From contig WFRO01000126.1 in NCBI GenBank assembly GCA_015486475.1, forward strand, positions 1 to 35,491: 35,491 nt of DNA, written 5' to 3'. Both the position numbers and the translations under genes were made by a program. Below the pieces are notes generated by a model that was not told where the DNA came from, did no database searches, and saw nothing but the letters and a program-made list of their open reading frames with translations. Shown piece after piece: positions 7,849 through 15,747 of this stretch; position 1 is the stretch's first letter, and each line of letters starts with the position of its first letter. Source of the DNA: Bacteroidales bacterium (lineage in GTDB: Bacteria > Bacteroidota > Bacteroidia > Bacteroidales > VadinHA17).

Positions 7849-9216
7849 TTATTCATAACGTAGTGACTCAATGGGGTCCCTTTCCGAAGCCCTCTTGGCC
7901 GGAGAATAGCCGAAGATCACTCCTACCGAAGCCGACACAATGAAGGCCACCAGCACGGCTCCCGGGCTGACGATGGTCAGCACCCCGGCGATACGCTCTA
8001 TCGCTTCGGCCAGGAAGATACCGAGAAAGATCCCCACCAGTCCTCCGGAGACACTGATCAGCACAGCTTCGGACAGGAACTGGATCACAATATCCTTTTT
8101 CTTGGCGCCAATGGCCATGCGCGTGCCGATCTCCTTGATCCGCTCCATCACGCTGGCAAACATGATGTTCATGATACCGATCCCTCCGACGATGAGCGAG
8201 ATACTGGCAATAGCCCCCAGGACAATGTTAAAGATGTCTTTCGTTCGCTGCTGCTGTTTCAGCAACAGCTCGGGGACCGTGATCTCATAATCGTTCACGG
8301 TCAGATGCCGCCGGTTGAACATCCTGCTCAGGATATCCGTGGTCGTCTGCAACTGTTCGCTCTCCTTCACCTGCACCACGATCCGGTCCAGCTGATTATA
8401 GTTGGAAGAGGTATTGCCATTCGCGGAGGAACTGCGCATGGCAAAGAAAAAAGGCCCGTTGATGACCGATACGTTCTGTGCCAGCTTGGAGTTCACCAGG
8501 GCCCGGTTCTGGAAACGCATCAGCATGGTCTTCACGGGAACGTAGATATTGTCATTGTAAACATTCACTCCCGTATTTTCAAAACGGGAGACATTCACAT
8601 CTGTTTTCTGTAATACCCCGATCACCTTCAGCCACACATTCCCGAACTTGATGTACTGACCCACAGGATCGGCATGGGTGAAAAATTTCGACCGGATATT
8701 GTACCCGATGATACATACCGGCACCCCGTGCTCTTCCTGGTATTTATTAAAAAAAGAGCCTTCCAGGAGGGGAAGATTATAAATGTTGAAATAGTCTCCC
8801 GCCACTCCGACGATCTTGGCCGGGGAACGTTTACCGGAGAGCATAACAAAAGAATTCAGGGATATTTCCGGGCTGACCAGATTTACCGAAGGGATGGATT
8901 TGCGTATCGCCTGGGCATCCAGCAGGGTGAGGCCGGGGGAGTACTTTTTCTTTTGTTTGTTCCCTTCATCGCTGGTTTCGTCACTGCTCCCGGCTTCGTC
9001 GGTCACCACCGGAGTGATGACAATATTGTTGACCCCCACCATTTTTATCTGTTCCAGGATCTCCTGTTTGGCCCCCTTCCCGATGGCCAGCATGCTGATC
9101 ACAGCGGCCACACCGAAGATGATGCCCAGGGCCGTCAGCACCGACCGCAGCCTGTTGGCGATCAGCGACTCGACAGCAATGACGATGTCATGATAATATC
9201 TTCCGCCCCACAACAT
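7849..9216 (-). CDS. MacB-like ABC transporter permease without an ATPase domain
   Basis: A 455-residue permease of the MacB/FtsX type. It has a cytoplasmic N-terminus, a first membrane helix at about 25-45 (SVLTALGIIFGVAAVISM), a large periplasmic MacB core domain (about 50-330), then the FtsX domain with three membrane helices (about 335-450) containing GGIGIMNIMFASVMERIKEIGTRMAIGA. Full-length MacB carries its nucleotide-binding domain at the N-terminus, and here it is absent, so a separate ATPase is needed. The ATG directly abuts the stop of the adaptor gene (TAGATG). The partners are the adaptor and the TolC-like channel. The substrate is unknown; macrolides, peptides and lipoproteins are all exported by this family. 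Confidence 0.92.
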   Translation of the reverse strand: MLWGGRYYHDIVIAVESLIANRLRSVLTALGIIFGVAAVISMLAIGKGAKQEILEQIKMVGVNNIVITPVVTDEAGSSDETSDEGNKQKKKYSPGLTLLDAQAIRKSIPSVNLVSPEISLNSFVMLSGKRSPAKIVGVAGDYFNIYNLPLLEGSFFNKYQEEHGVPVCIIGYNIRSKFFTHADPVGQYIKFGNVWLKVIGVLQKTDVNVSRFENTGVNVYNDNIYVPVKTMLMRFQNRALVNSKLAQNVSVINGPFFFAMRSSSANGNTSSNYNQLDRIVVQVKESEQLQTTTDILSRMFNRRHLTVNDYEITVPELLLKQQQRTKDIFNIVLGAIASISLIVGGIGIMNIMFASVMERIKEIGTRMAIGAKKKDIVIQFLSEAVLISVSGGLVGIFLGIFLAEAIERIAGVLTIVSPGAVLVAFIVSASVGVIFGYSPAKRASERDPIESLRYE

Positions 9217-10665
9217 CTACTCACCGCTTTTTTTGGTAACACCACGCTTGTTCCCGGCAGGCATTTTCCCCCTGCCCTTAAAGCCCGGAGGCATGCCTCT
9301 GCGCGCTTTATGCCGGGCTGCTTTTTCAGCATCCATCCTTTTCTGGCGCTCCTCCTCCAGGCGTTTCTGACGCTCCCGTTCTTTGATCACCGGGATCAGG
9401 TCCTCGCCCGCCAGGGAATATTTATCCGGGTTCTCAGGCCGGTTCAGCAACAGCTTCTCCCCTTCTTTGAGGCCTTTCTCCACGATCACCTCATTTTCGT
9501 TCTCAGGCCCCAGGAGAACTACCTGTTTTTTGCCGGATTTTGTAAAGACATAAGGGATGCTGTCCTCAACAAAAACCGCCTCCAGCGGGATGAAAAGCAC
9601 ACTGTCATAGGAGGCTGTGATGATCTGGTTGCTGGTGGTCATGGCCGGCCGCAGGATGGGATCACTCCCATCCAGCTTGATGTTCACCTCAAACACTTTG
9701 GCGTCGGTATTGGGGAGCTGCTCTCCCACATTAGCCACGTCCATCACCACACCTGTATATTTTTTCTCCGGAAAAGCATCCACCCCGACGCGTACTTTCT
9801 GGCCTTTCTTCACTTTGCTGATATCGATCTCGTTGACATAGGTCTTTGACAACATGGACGACATATCGGGCAGGGTAGCCACCACAAGATCCCACGGACT
9901 GATCATCGACCCCACTTTTCTTTTCTGCCCCCCCCATTCTTTCTCGTAGATCACCATGCCTGCCGCCGGAGCATGTATTTCAAACTGGCTGATCACTTTT
10001 TCCATCTCCTGCACCTTGCGTTGCTGTTTTCGTAATCTGAACTGCGCTTCCGACATATCCGCCTCTGCCTGCTGCACCTTAAGCACATAGTTCTTTTTGG
10101 CCTGGTCATAGGCCCGTTTGGCCTTGTCCAGGTTGATCTGTGCCTGCCGTATGGTGGCCGGGGGCTCGTAAATAGATTGCTCCAGGGTGATCTTTGCCTC
10201 CTCCATCGCATAGTTCAGGTTGATCAGCTGGTCCCGTAACCCCCGCAATAACATGGTCGTATCCAGACGGGTTTTGGTGTAGTTGGCCTGGTACTGTTCC
10301 AGTTCATCCAGCATGTCTTTCAGACTGTTGTCTGCCGCCGAACGGTCCAGCATGGCCACATAATCTCCCGAATCCACCACCGTGCCTTCCGGGATCAGGT
10401 CCTGTATCTTGATCTGGCTGAAACGCAGGTTGCGACTTCGTAATTCCGCAGGTGCCATGATCTTCACCGAATGCTCCGCCTGCAACTCTCCGGTGACGGT
10501 CACCAGGATCTCAAATTTGCCACGCTGAACTTTCGCATAGATCTGCTTCATCTCAGCCTTCTTGTTACGATTACCATAGTACCATAACCCGCCTATGATA
10601 AGGATCACCCCGAGAGCTATAAGACTGATCAGAAACCATTGTTTTTTCTTATTCTTTTTGCTCAT
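9217..10665 (-). CDS. HlyD/MacA-family periplasmic adaptor with a basic C-terminal tail
   Basis: A 482-residue membrane-fusion protein. A Lys-rich N-terminus and one membrane helix (about 10-29) anchor it in the inner membrane. A lipoyl-like beta domain, an alpha-helical coiled-coil hairpin (about 115-225), the second lipoyl half (FEIHAPAAGMVIYEKEWGGQ) and beta-barrel/membrane-proximal domains (about 260-420) follow. The family bridges the permease and the TolC channel. Unusually, the last 55 residues form a highly charged tail (RERQKRLEEERQKRMDAEK) ending in a basic, Gly-rich segment. It is first in the operon. No good promoter match was seen in the 130 bases upstream. Confidence 0.9.
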   Translation of the reverse strand: MSKKNKKKQWFLISLIALGVILIIGGLWYYGNRNKKAEMKQIYAKVQRGKFEILVTVTGELQAEHSVKIMAPAELRSRNLRFSQIKIQDLIPEGTVVDSGDYVAMLDRSAADNSLKDMLDELEQYQANYTKTRLDTTMLLRGLRDQLINLNYAMEEAKITLEQSIYEPPATIRQAQINLDKAKRAYDQAKKNYVLKVQQAEADMSEAQFRLRKQQRKVQEMEKVISQFEIHAPAAGMVIYEKEWGGQKRKVGSMISPWDLVVATLPDMSSMLSKTYVNEIDISKVKKGQKVRVGVDAFPEKKYTGVVMDVANVGEQLPNTDAKVFEVNIKLDGSDPILRPAMTTSNQIITASYDSVLFIPLEAVFVEDSIPYVFTKSGKKQVVLLGPENENEVIVEKGLKEGEKLLLNRPENPDKYSLAGEDLIPVIKERERQKRLEEERQKRMDAEKAARHKARRGMPPGFKGRGKMPAGNKRGVTKKSGE

Positions 10666-10795
10666 TTTACCTGGTATTTTATTATGCCGGACAATAACAG
10701 AACGCCCCCAGAGTGAAAATATTCCACCTGACCGGCCCCTTCTCAGATTGTTTTGACAATCCGGGATCCGTTTTTATTCCACCGGCGGAGATCTT
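10666..10795. other. intergenic region between glmM-type gene and export operon
   Basis: 130 bases. The region holds the small inverted repeat GATTGT/ACAATC (10746-10761), which lacks a T tract on either side and so is a doubtful terminator. No TAnnTTTG box was found on the minus strand. Regulation of the export operon cannot be read from this sequence. Confidence 0.4.
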
Positions 10796-12172
10796 TCATT
10801 CAAAAAGTTGCAACACTTCTTCTCTCAGCTGTATCGATCGCTCCTTATCAGAAGTTTCAATGTAGATCCTGAAAACAGGTTCGGTGTTCGATCTGCGAAA
10901 ATGGATCCATCCATCGGGCATGTCAATGTACAATCCATCGATATTGTTAGTGGGATATCCTGCAAAATGCTCCCGGATCCTGTCGAACATCTGTTTTTCC
11001 GAAATATTTTCCGGTACAGATATTTTATCTTTTGTCATAAAAAGTTCGGGATAGTTTTTCCGCAATTCGCAAAGGGTGACCTTTTGCTCTGCCAGAAAGG
11101 TGAGGAACAGGGCGGTGCCCACGAGGGCATCCCTGCCGTAGTGCAGGGGCGGATAGATCACGCCTCCGTTCCCTTCTCCTCCGATGACCGCATTCACTTC
11201 CTTCATCTTGTGTACCACGTTCACCTCCCCGACGGCCGCCAGATGCCTCTTCCCGCCGTGCTTTTCGGTGATCACCGACAAGGCATCCGTGGAGGAGAGG
11301 TTTGAGACGGTATCCCCCGGCTGATGTGCCAGGACATAATCGGCTACCGCCACCAGGGTCATCTCTTCGCCGAACATCTCCCCGTTCTCACAGACAAAAG
11401 CCAGGCGGTCAACGTCCGGGTCCACTACGATACCCAGATCGGCCTGCTGTTCGCGCACCGCTTCCGCGAGGGTTTGCAGGTTGCGGGGCAGCGGTTCCGG
11501 ATCATGGGCAAAAAGTCCGGTAGGCTCACAGTTCAGCTCAATAATGTCCTGCACGCCCAGAGCACGCAACAATTCGGGTATGGCAAATCCTCCCACGGAA
11601 TTGACGCCATCGACCACCACGCGGAACCCCGCAGCAGCGATCTCCTCTTTTCTTACGAGCGGCAATGACAGGATCTCCTCAATGTGTTCCCGGTGGAAAT
11701 CACTCCGTACGATCCTGATACCCAAGTCTTCTACGGGGGCGAACATAAATTCTTCCGCCTCCGCAGTGCGCATCACTTCGTCGCCCTCCCGGGCATCCAG
11801 GAACTCCCCTTTTTCATTTAAGAGCTTCAAGGCATTCCAATGTGCAGGATTATGGCTCGCCGTAATGATGATCCCCCCGTCGGCCTGCTCCCTGATCACG
11901 GCCACCTCTACCGTAGGTGTGGGGGCCATACCCACCTCCAGGGTATCTATCCCCAAAGCGTTGAGCGTATTACATACAATGCCACACACCATCTCTCCCG
12001 AAACACGGGCATCCCTGCCGATAACCACCTTTATCTTTTTTTCCGTATGCCTGCGGATCAGCCACATGCCGTATGCAGCAGAAAATTTCACAAGGTCCAG
12101 CGGGGTCAGTCCTTCGCCAGGGCTACCCCCGATCGTGCCTCTTATCCCTGATATAGAGCTAATAAGTGTCAT
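10796..12172 (-). CDS. glmM: phosphoglucosamine mutase / phosphohexomutase
   Basis: A 458-residue alpha-D-phosphohexomutase with all four family motifs. The phosphoserine loop is TASHNP (104-109, Ser106), the Mg2+ loop DPDVDR (251-256), the sugar-specificity loop GEGNGG (332-337), and the phosphate-binding loop RRSNTEP (426-432). The N-terminal SGIRGTIGG substrate-binding segment is also present. Bacteroidota proteins of this form are usually called GlmM, which makes glucosamine-1-phosphate for UDP-GlcNAc and peptidoglycan. The specificity loop differs from the GEQSGH of E. coli GlmM, so a phosphomannomutase/phosphoglucomutase role is not excluded. It appears to be monocistronic. Confidence 0.85.
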   Translation of the reverse strand: MTLISSISGIRGTIGGSPGEGLTPLDLVKFSAAYGMWLIRRHTEKKIKVVIGRDARVSGEMVCGIVCNTLNALGIDTLEVGMAPTPTVEVAVIREQADGGIIITASHNPAHWNALKLLNEKGEFLDAREGDEVMRTAEAEEFMFAPVEDLGIRIVRSDFHREHIEEILSLPLVRKEEIAAAGFRVVVDGVNSVGGFAIPELLRALGVQDIIELNCEPTGLFAHDPEPLPRNLQTLAEAVREQQADLGIVVDPDVDRLAFVCENGEMFGEEMTLVAVADYVLAHQPGDTVSNLSSTDALSVITEKHGGKRHLAAVGEVNVVHKMKEVNAVIGGEGNGGVIYPPLHYGRDALVGTALFLTFLAEQKVTLCELRKNYPELFMTKDKISVPENISEKQMFDRIREHFAGYPTNNIDGLYIDMPDGWIHFRRSNTEPVFRIYIETSDKERSIQLREEVLQLFE

Positions 12173-12196
12173 GATATTAATCTTTTCTGTTGTCCT

Positions 12197-12204
12197 GCAA
12201 GGTA
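12197..12204 (-). promoter_or_regulatory. possible -7 box upstream of glmM
   Basis: The minus strand reads TACCTTGC, near the TAnnTTTG consensus, 25-32 bases upstream of the glmM ATG. It deviates at the last two positions, so it is only tentative. Confidence 0.3.
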
Positions 12205-12250
12205 ATCAATCGCAGAAAGTCAAACAAACATCCCTGGCAAAAACAAAATA

Positions 12251-12275
12251 AAAAAGGGCCTTCCGGCCCTTTTTA
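12251..12275 (-). terminator. rho-independent terminator of the small envelope-protein cluster
   Basis: GGGCC-TTCC-GGCCC (12257-12270) is flanked by six A residues on the left and five T residues on the right, a textbook symmetrical hairpin. It lies 20-44 bases past the stop of the Spy-like gene and would work in both directions. Confidence 0.9.
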
Positions 12276-12294
12276 AAAATGATCTTTCAGATCT

Positions 12295-12753
12295 TCAGTC
12301 TACAAACGGTATCGCATCCAGCAGTTGCATCTTCACGCCGGTACTGATATATTCCTCCACCTGAATAAAGCGGGTGGCCACGAGAGCCCCCATCTTCTTC
12401 TTCAGGATATTGTAATATTTCATATTCAGGGCAAGGTGCTTTTTCTGATACTGAAATGCTTTCTTCATGATCGCATCGGCTTCTTCCGGCGTGATCGTTT
12501 CATATTTCTCCGCATATTCCTTGAGATAACTGATCCTCATCTGCGTCAGCTTGGCGGATTCTCTCTCAAAATCATTGTATATGGGCCAAAACACATCTGC
12601 CTGTTCATCCGAAAGGTTCATCGCCTGTCCCACGAGGGATTTTTTTTCCAGCTTGAAATAAGACATCACCAGCTCTTCTTCTGTCTGGTTATTCTGGCTG
12701 AAAGCCGGGAGTATGAGCATCATACCCAGTAAAAACATGATTCCTTTTTTCAT
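12295..12753 (-). CDS. secreted Spy/CpxP-like small helical protein
   Basis: 152 residues from ATG 12753; an in-frame TTG at 12759 is less likely. A clear signal peptide (KKGIMFLLGMMLILPAFS) ends at about residue 20. The mature part is all-helical and rich in Lys, Glu, Met and Tyr, with an LSDEQ motif followed by ADVFWPIYNDF. This resembles the LTxxQ motif of Spy/CpxP-type periplasmic proteins, some of which are chaperones or sensors of envelope stress. The similarity is by eye only, and the function in Bacteroidota is unknown. It is the last of four consecutive envelope genes and is followed by a strong terminator. Confidence 0.75.
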   Translation of the reverse strand: MKKGIMFLLGMMLILPAFSQNNQTEEELVMSYFKLEKKSLVGQAMNLSDEQADVFWPIYNDFERESAKLTQMRISYLKEYAEKYETITPEEADAIMKKAFQYQKKHLALNMKYYNILKKKMGALVATRFIQVEEYISTGVKMQLLDAIPFVD

Positions 12754-12786
12754 AGTCAATAAATTTACAATTATGGTTTACATGAA

Positions 12787-13383
12787 TTAAAAACTAAATA
12801 CAAGCCCTCCGGTGAAGTCCCCCTGGACGACGGCAGAATAAGCGCTGGCTCCTCCGCCACAGCCACCGGTACCGCACCAGAACCCTCCTCCGCCAAAACG
12901 CATGGGCATGAGCATCCGCGCCTGGGCCTGAAAAGCCATGTGGTCGGTAATATTCACACGAAGACCGCCCCCCAGCGCAATAGAGAAGATCCACTGCGTA
13001 TAATAAACGGAATTTTTGGGCGTGAATATGGTCGTTCCCATGGTGAAAAGCCCGAAAGGCGCCAATCTGTCATTATGATAGATCTGCCGTAAAACACCCA
13101 CCTGTAAATATTCCGTAGCCAGGTTGGTCAGATTTTCTTTACCGGTAGCCGTTTCCTTGGTCAGCCTGGAATCCATTCTGTTATAGAAAAAGATGATCCG
13201 GGTATCCTCGCCGGCATTCACGCCCAACTGCAAACCGTAACTGGGCCCGTTCTCAACACTATATTCATACCTTCCTCCTCCCAGCATCCAGCCGGCATAG
13301 GGGGTGATCTCAAACTGTGCAAGAAGCGGGACCATCCCCGATAACAGCAGCACCGGCAAAAAAATGATCAATACTTTTCTCAT
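12787..13383 (-). CDS. outer membrane beta-barrel protein
   Basis: 198 residues with a signal peptide ending LLAQ at about 22. Alternating hydrophobic/polar strands and glycine-rich turns follow (TPYAGWMLGGGRYEYS, ALGGGLRVNI). The C-terminal residues GGLVFSF end in Phe, as needed for barrel assembly by BamA. A Gly/Cys-rich loop (GGGGFWCGTGGCGGGAS, about 165-181) has two close cysteines that could form a periplasmic or surface disulfide. It belongs to the small OmpA/OmpW-like barrel group, with no specific function. The gene lies 45 bases below the next barrel gene, separated by that gene's terminator. Confidence 0.75.
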   Translation of the reverse strand: MRKVLIIFLPVLLLSGMVPLLAQFEITPYAGWMLGGGRYEYSVENGPSYGLQLGVNAGEDTRIIFFYNRMDSRLTKETATGKENLTNLATEYLQVGVLRQIYHNDRLAPFGLFTMGTTIFTPKNSVYYTQWIFSIALGGGLRVNITDHMAFQAQARMLMPMRFGGGGFWCGTGGCGGGASAYSAVVQGDFTGGLVFSF

Positions 13384-13413
13384 GAATTCCTGAAATTATA
13401 AGTGGTGTCGTAC

Positions 13414-13441
13414 AAAAAAAACGGAGGTTTAATAACCTCCG
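13414..13441 (-). terminator. terminator overlapping the end of the 13429-14028 gene
   Basis: CGGAGGTT (13422-13429) and AACCTCCG (13434-13441) form a perfect 8-bp stem with a 4-base loop. Eight T residues follow on the minus strand (complement of 13414-13421). The upstream arm lies in the last codons and the loop includes the stop codon TAA at 13429-13431. Confidence 0.88.
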
Positions 13442-14028
13442 GAAAAGATAAATCCTAAGCTGAGACTGATATTCCCCTGGCTTCCGACATCACCGGCTTT
13501 CATCATATAATCATACCTCACGTTGCCCATGATCCCCACGCCGGAGGCAAAATTATAGATAAACCCGGCTTCGGGCGTCAGTCCGAAATGCCAGTTCCTG
13601 TGCTCAACATAATAGATACCCATCTCAGTCCTTTTGCGTGTTTTATAAGGCCCTACACCAAATCCCAGATAGGGGCGGAATCCGGAATCACCGAACACAT
13701 ATTTCCCTCCAAAAGTCACAGGGAAAGCATTGATAGAACGGTATTGCTTGCCACTGATGGCACGTGATCCCTCTTCATATACATCAAACGGTATATCATC
13801 GTAAAAGACATGCCATGACCACCGCAGTTCAACCGCAATATTTTGATTAATAAAATAACCACCCGAAAATGTAAATCCCCTGAAGCTGGCGGGTGAAACA
13901 AAATCCTTTGTATTCCCCATTGGGAAAGAAATATCATACCCCAGATTGGTATAAAAACCCTGACCGTAAGCGCTCACCCCGGTGATCAGGGCAAAAACGG
14001 AAATTATTATGATCTTAAACTTTTTCAT
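13429..14028 (-). CDS. outer membrane beta-barrel protein
   Basis: 199 residues with a signal peptide (KKFKIIIISVFALITGVSAYGQ, about 22). A small barrel follows, with aromatic-rich strands such as NIAVELRWSWHVFYDD, YVFGDSGFRPYLGFGVGPYK and FGLTPEAGFIYNFA, which are common in the Bacteroidota 'outer membrane beta-barrel' proteins. The C-terminus LSLGFIFSGGY is a plausible beta-signal. It lies between the lipoprotein gene and the second barrel gene and ends in an unusually tight terminator. No specific role can be read. Confidence 0.78.
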   Translation of the reverse strand: MKKFKIIIISVFALITGVSAYGQGFYTNLGYDISFPMGNTKDFVSPASFRGFTFSGGYFINQNIAVELRWSWHVFYDDIPFDVYEEGSRAISGKQYRSINAFPVTFGGKYVFGDSGFRPYLGFGVGPYKTRKRTEMGIYYVEHRNWHFGLTPEAGFIYNFASGVGIMGNVRYDYMMKAGDVGSQGNISLSLGFIFSGGY

Positions 14029-14065
14029 CTGTATAAATTTTATGTGCTATTGTATTTCTACTGAA

Positions 14066-14710
14066 TTATTTATGAAAAACTTTCGTCTGGGCAAATGCCT
14101 GGTTTATACTACGCTCGATACGGCTCTTCATATCCTGGGTAGAAGAGCTCAACATACCGTTAAAGGCCGAAGTCCAAACTACCGGGAACTGGATATTACC
14201 ATCGTCATCCTCTTGAGGATCATTGGGATCACCCATCGTGATAAATAAGGTACCCGTACTGAATGAATAATAATATCCTCCGTAATACGGCGGATAATAC
14301 CATCCCCACCCGGGATAACCCCACCAGGGATAATAAGGGTAATAAGGATAGCCTGGGACCCAACCTACACTGGTTGATGTGGTCACCGATGCCGTCACAA
14401 GCACATCCGGCGGCGTGGCGCTGGAGGTATCTGCCGGCTGATATCCAATTGCATTCAGGTTGTCCCTGATCGTACTTAAAATAAGCGCATCATACGTATG
14501 GTCAACATCCTCCTGATCATCGGTAAGGTAGGCCACCGTATCTACCAGGTAATAGGTCTGGACTGTATGCGTTGCAAAAAATGCCGAATCATAATCCGTG
14601 GCTACAATATCCGTATCACTATAATACTCGGCCCCTCCGGGATAACAGGATACCATGATCACAGCGATCAATAAAAAGATCCCGTAAAACAAAAACTTAA
14701 CTTTTTTCAT
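14066..14710 (-). CDS. DUF4136-type lipoprotein
   Basis: 214 residues. A signal peptide ends with the lipobox IMVSC (Cys22), so the protein is predicted to be a lipid-anchored envelope protein. The mature part begins with a soluble domain (TDYDSAFFATHTVQTYYLVD, then ILSTIRDNLNAIGYQPAD) that matches the pattern of DUF4136 lipoproteins. A Tyr/Pro/Trp/Gly-rich stretch (about 120-150) and a conserved-looking end follow (SRIERSINQAFAQTK). It is the first gene after an exact -7 box and heads the four-gene envelope cluster. The biochemical function of DUF4136 is not known. Confidence 0.8.
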   Translation of the reverse strand: MKKVKFLFYGIFLLIAVIMVSCYPGGAEYYSDTDIVATDYDSAFFATHTVQTYYLVDTVAYLTDDQEDVDHTYDALILSTIRDNLNAIGYQPADTSSATPPDVLVTASVTTSTSVGWVPGYPYYPYYPWWGYPGWGWYYPPYYGGYYYSFSTGTLFITMGDPNDPQEDDDGNIQFPVVWTSAFNGMLSSSTQDMKSRIERSINQAFAQTKVFHK

Positions 14711-14750
14711 AATCCAACTACTTTTGATTAATTAATACCAGTTTGGCTGG

Positions 14751-14758
14751 CAAAGGTA
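14751..14758 (-). promoter_or_regulatory. -7 promoter box of the envelope-protein cluster
   Basis: The minus strand reads TACCTTTG, an exact TAnnTTTG match, 41-48 bases upstream of the DUF4136 lipoprotein start at 14710. An AT-rich stretch lies further upstream. Confidence 0.7.
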
Positions 14759-14889
14759 ATAAAAATCAATCTAAATAAAAAAACGCCCTCCCCCTTTTTC
14801 CCGTTCCCAGGAAACCAAAAGGGACAGGTCTTACTGAGATTTATTGACCTTCAATTATATAGAAAAGAATGCAACCTTCCATAAATTAT

Positions 14890-14897
14890 TACCTTTG
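14890..14897 (+). promoter_or_regulatory. -7 promoter box of the pseudouridine synthase gene
   Basis: TACCTTTG is an exact TAnnTTTG match. Transcription would begin near 14904, 28 bases upstream of the ATG at 14932. This argues against the in-frame start at 14869, which lies upstream of the promoter. Confidence 0.7.
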
Positions 14898-14931
14898 CAA
14901 ACCCATTAATTTGTATAAAGCAACAAATAAC

Positions 14932-15693
14932 ATGCCAGATAAAAAGAAAAAACGGAGCAAACGACCGGATAAACAGGCAGAGGAGATACGTCTGAACCGA
15001 TACATAGCCCTGAGCGGGATCTGTTCCCGGCGGCAGGCGGATGAATATATCCGCAGGGGATGGGTGACGGTCGACGGGAAAAAGGTCGTCGACCTGGGCA
15101 CAAAAGTACCTTTGACCGCTGAGGTCAGGTTACAGGGGAAAAAGATCAACCCGGAGAGAAAAGTATACATCCTGCTCAACAAACCGAAAGACTATATCAC
15201 CACGGCCAAAGATCCGGAAGGCCGGAAGACCGTGCTCGACCTCATCAACCTGCCCACCGGTACCCGTATCTTCCCGGTGGGCCGGCTCGACCGGAATACC
15301 ACAGGCGTGCTGCTCCTCACCAACGACGGTGCCATGGCCGAGCGGCTGACCCATCCCCGCTATGCCCAAAAAAAGATCTACCAGGTAACCCTGGACAAGG
15401 ACCTTATCCGGGCTGACATGGAAAAACTCGTCCAGGGGATCGATCTGGAAGAGGGCAGGGTGACTGCCGACGCCGTCTCTTACGTGAACCCGGATGACAA
15501 AAGGGTGATCGGTCTGGAGATACACTCGGGACAGAACAGGGTAGTACGCCGTCTCTTCGAAAAACTGGGATATAAGGTAAAGAACCTCGACCGGGTCTAT
15601 TTTGCCGGCCTGACCAAAAAAGCCCTCCCCCGGGGTCGCTGGCGTTATCTCACGGAAAAGGAGATCGTCATGCTGCACCGCCGTCTCTTCTGA
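14932..15693 (+). CDS. rRNA pseudouridine synthase, RluB/RsuA family
   Basis: 253 residues from ATG 14932. A Lys/Arg-rich N-terminus is followed by an S4 RNA-binding domain (about 20-75: LNRYIALSGICSRRQADEYI). The pseudouridine synthase domain has the catalytic motif GRLDRNTTGVLLLTNDG (117-133), with nucleophile Asp120. The LNKPKDYITT strand (about 82-91) is also typical. The family converts specific uridines of 16S or 23S rRNA to pseudouridine; the exact site (RsuA U516, RluB U2605, RluE/F) cannot be told by eye. The start is set by the -7 box at 14890-14897. Confidence 0.9.
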   Translation: MPDKKKKRSKRPDKQAEEIRLNRYIALSGICSRRQADEYIRRGWVTVDGKKVVDLGTKVPLTAEVRLQGKKINPERKVYILLNKPKDYITTAKDPEGRKTVLDLINLPTGTRIFPVGRLDRNTTGVLLLTNDGAMAERLTHPRYAQKKIYQVTLDKDLIRADMEKLVQGIDLEEGRVTADAVSYVNPDDKRVIGLEIHSGQNRVVRRLFEKLGYKVKNLDRVYFAGLTKKALPRGRWRYLTEKEIVMLHRRLF

Positions 15694-15714
15694 ACCCGGT
15701 GCCCGAATTATTCC

Positions 15715-15722
15715 TATCTTTG
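15715..15722 (+). promoter_or_regulatory. -7 promoter box of era-der
   Basis: TATCTTTG is an exact TAnnTTTG match, 26-33 bases upstream of the era ATG at 15748, in the 54-base gap after the pseudouridine synthase gene. Confidence 0.72.
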
Positions 15723-15747
15723 TACATTCAGGAATCACAATACCATC

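Noticed and set aside
6380..9849. Long plus-strand frames (492 and 391 codons) opposite the TolC, permease and adaptor genes
   Set aside because: They overlap genes with clear signal peptides and family motifs on the minus strand; their own products have none.
10746..10761. Hairpin GATTGT/ACAATC as terminator of the glmM-type gene
   Set aside because: The stem is short and AT-rich and no T tract follows it on either strand.
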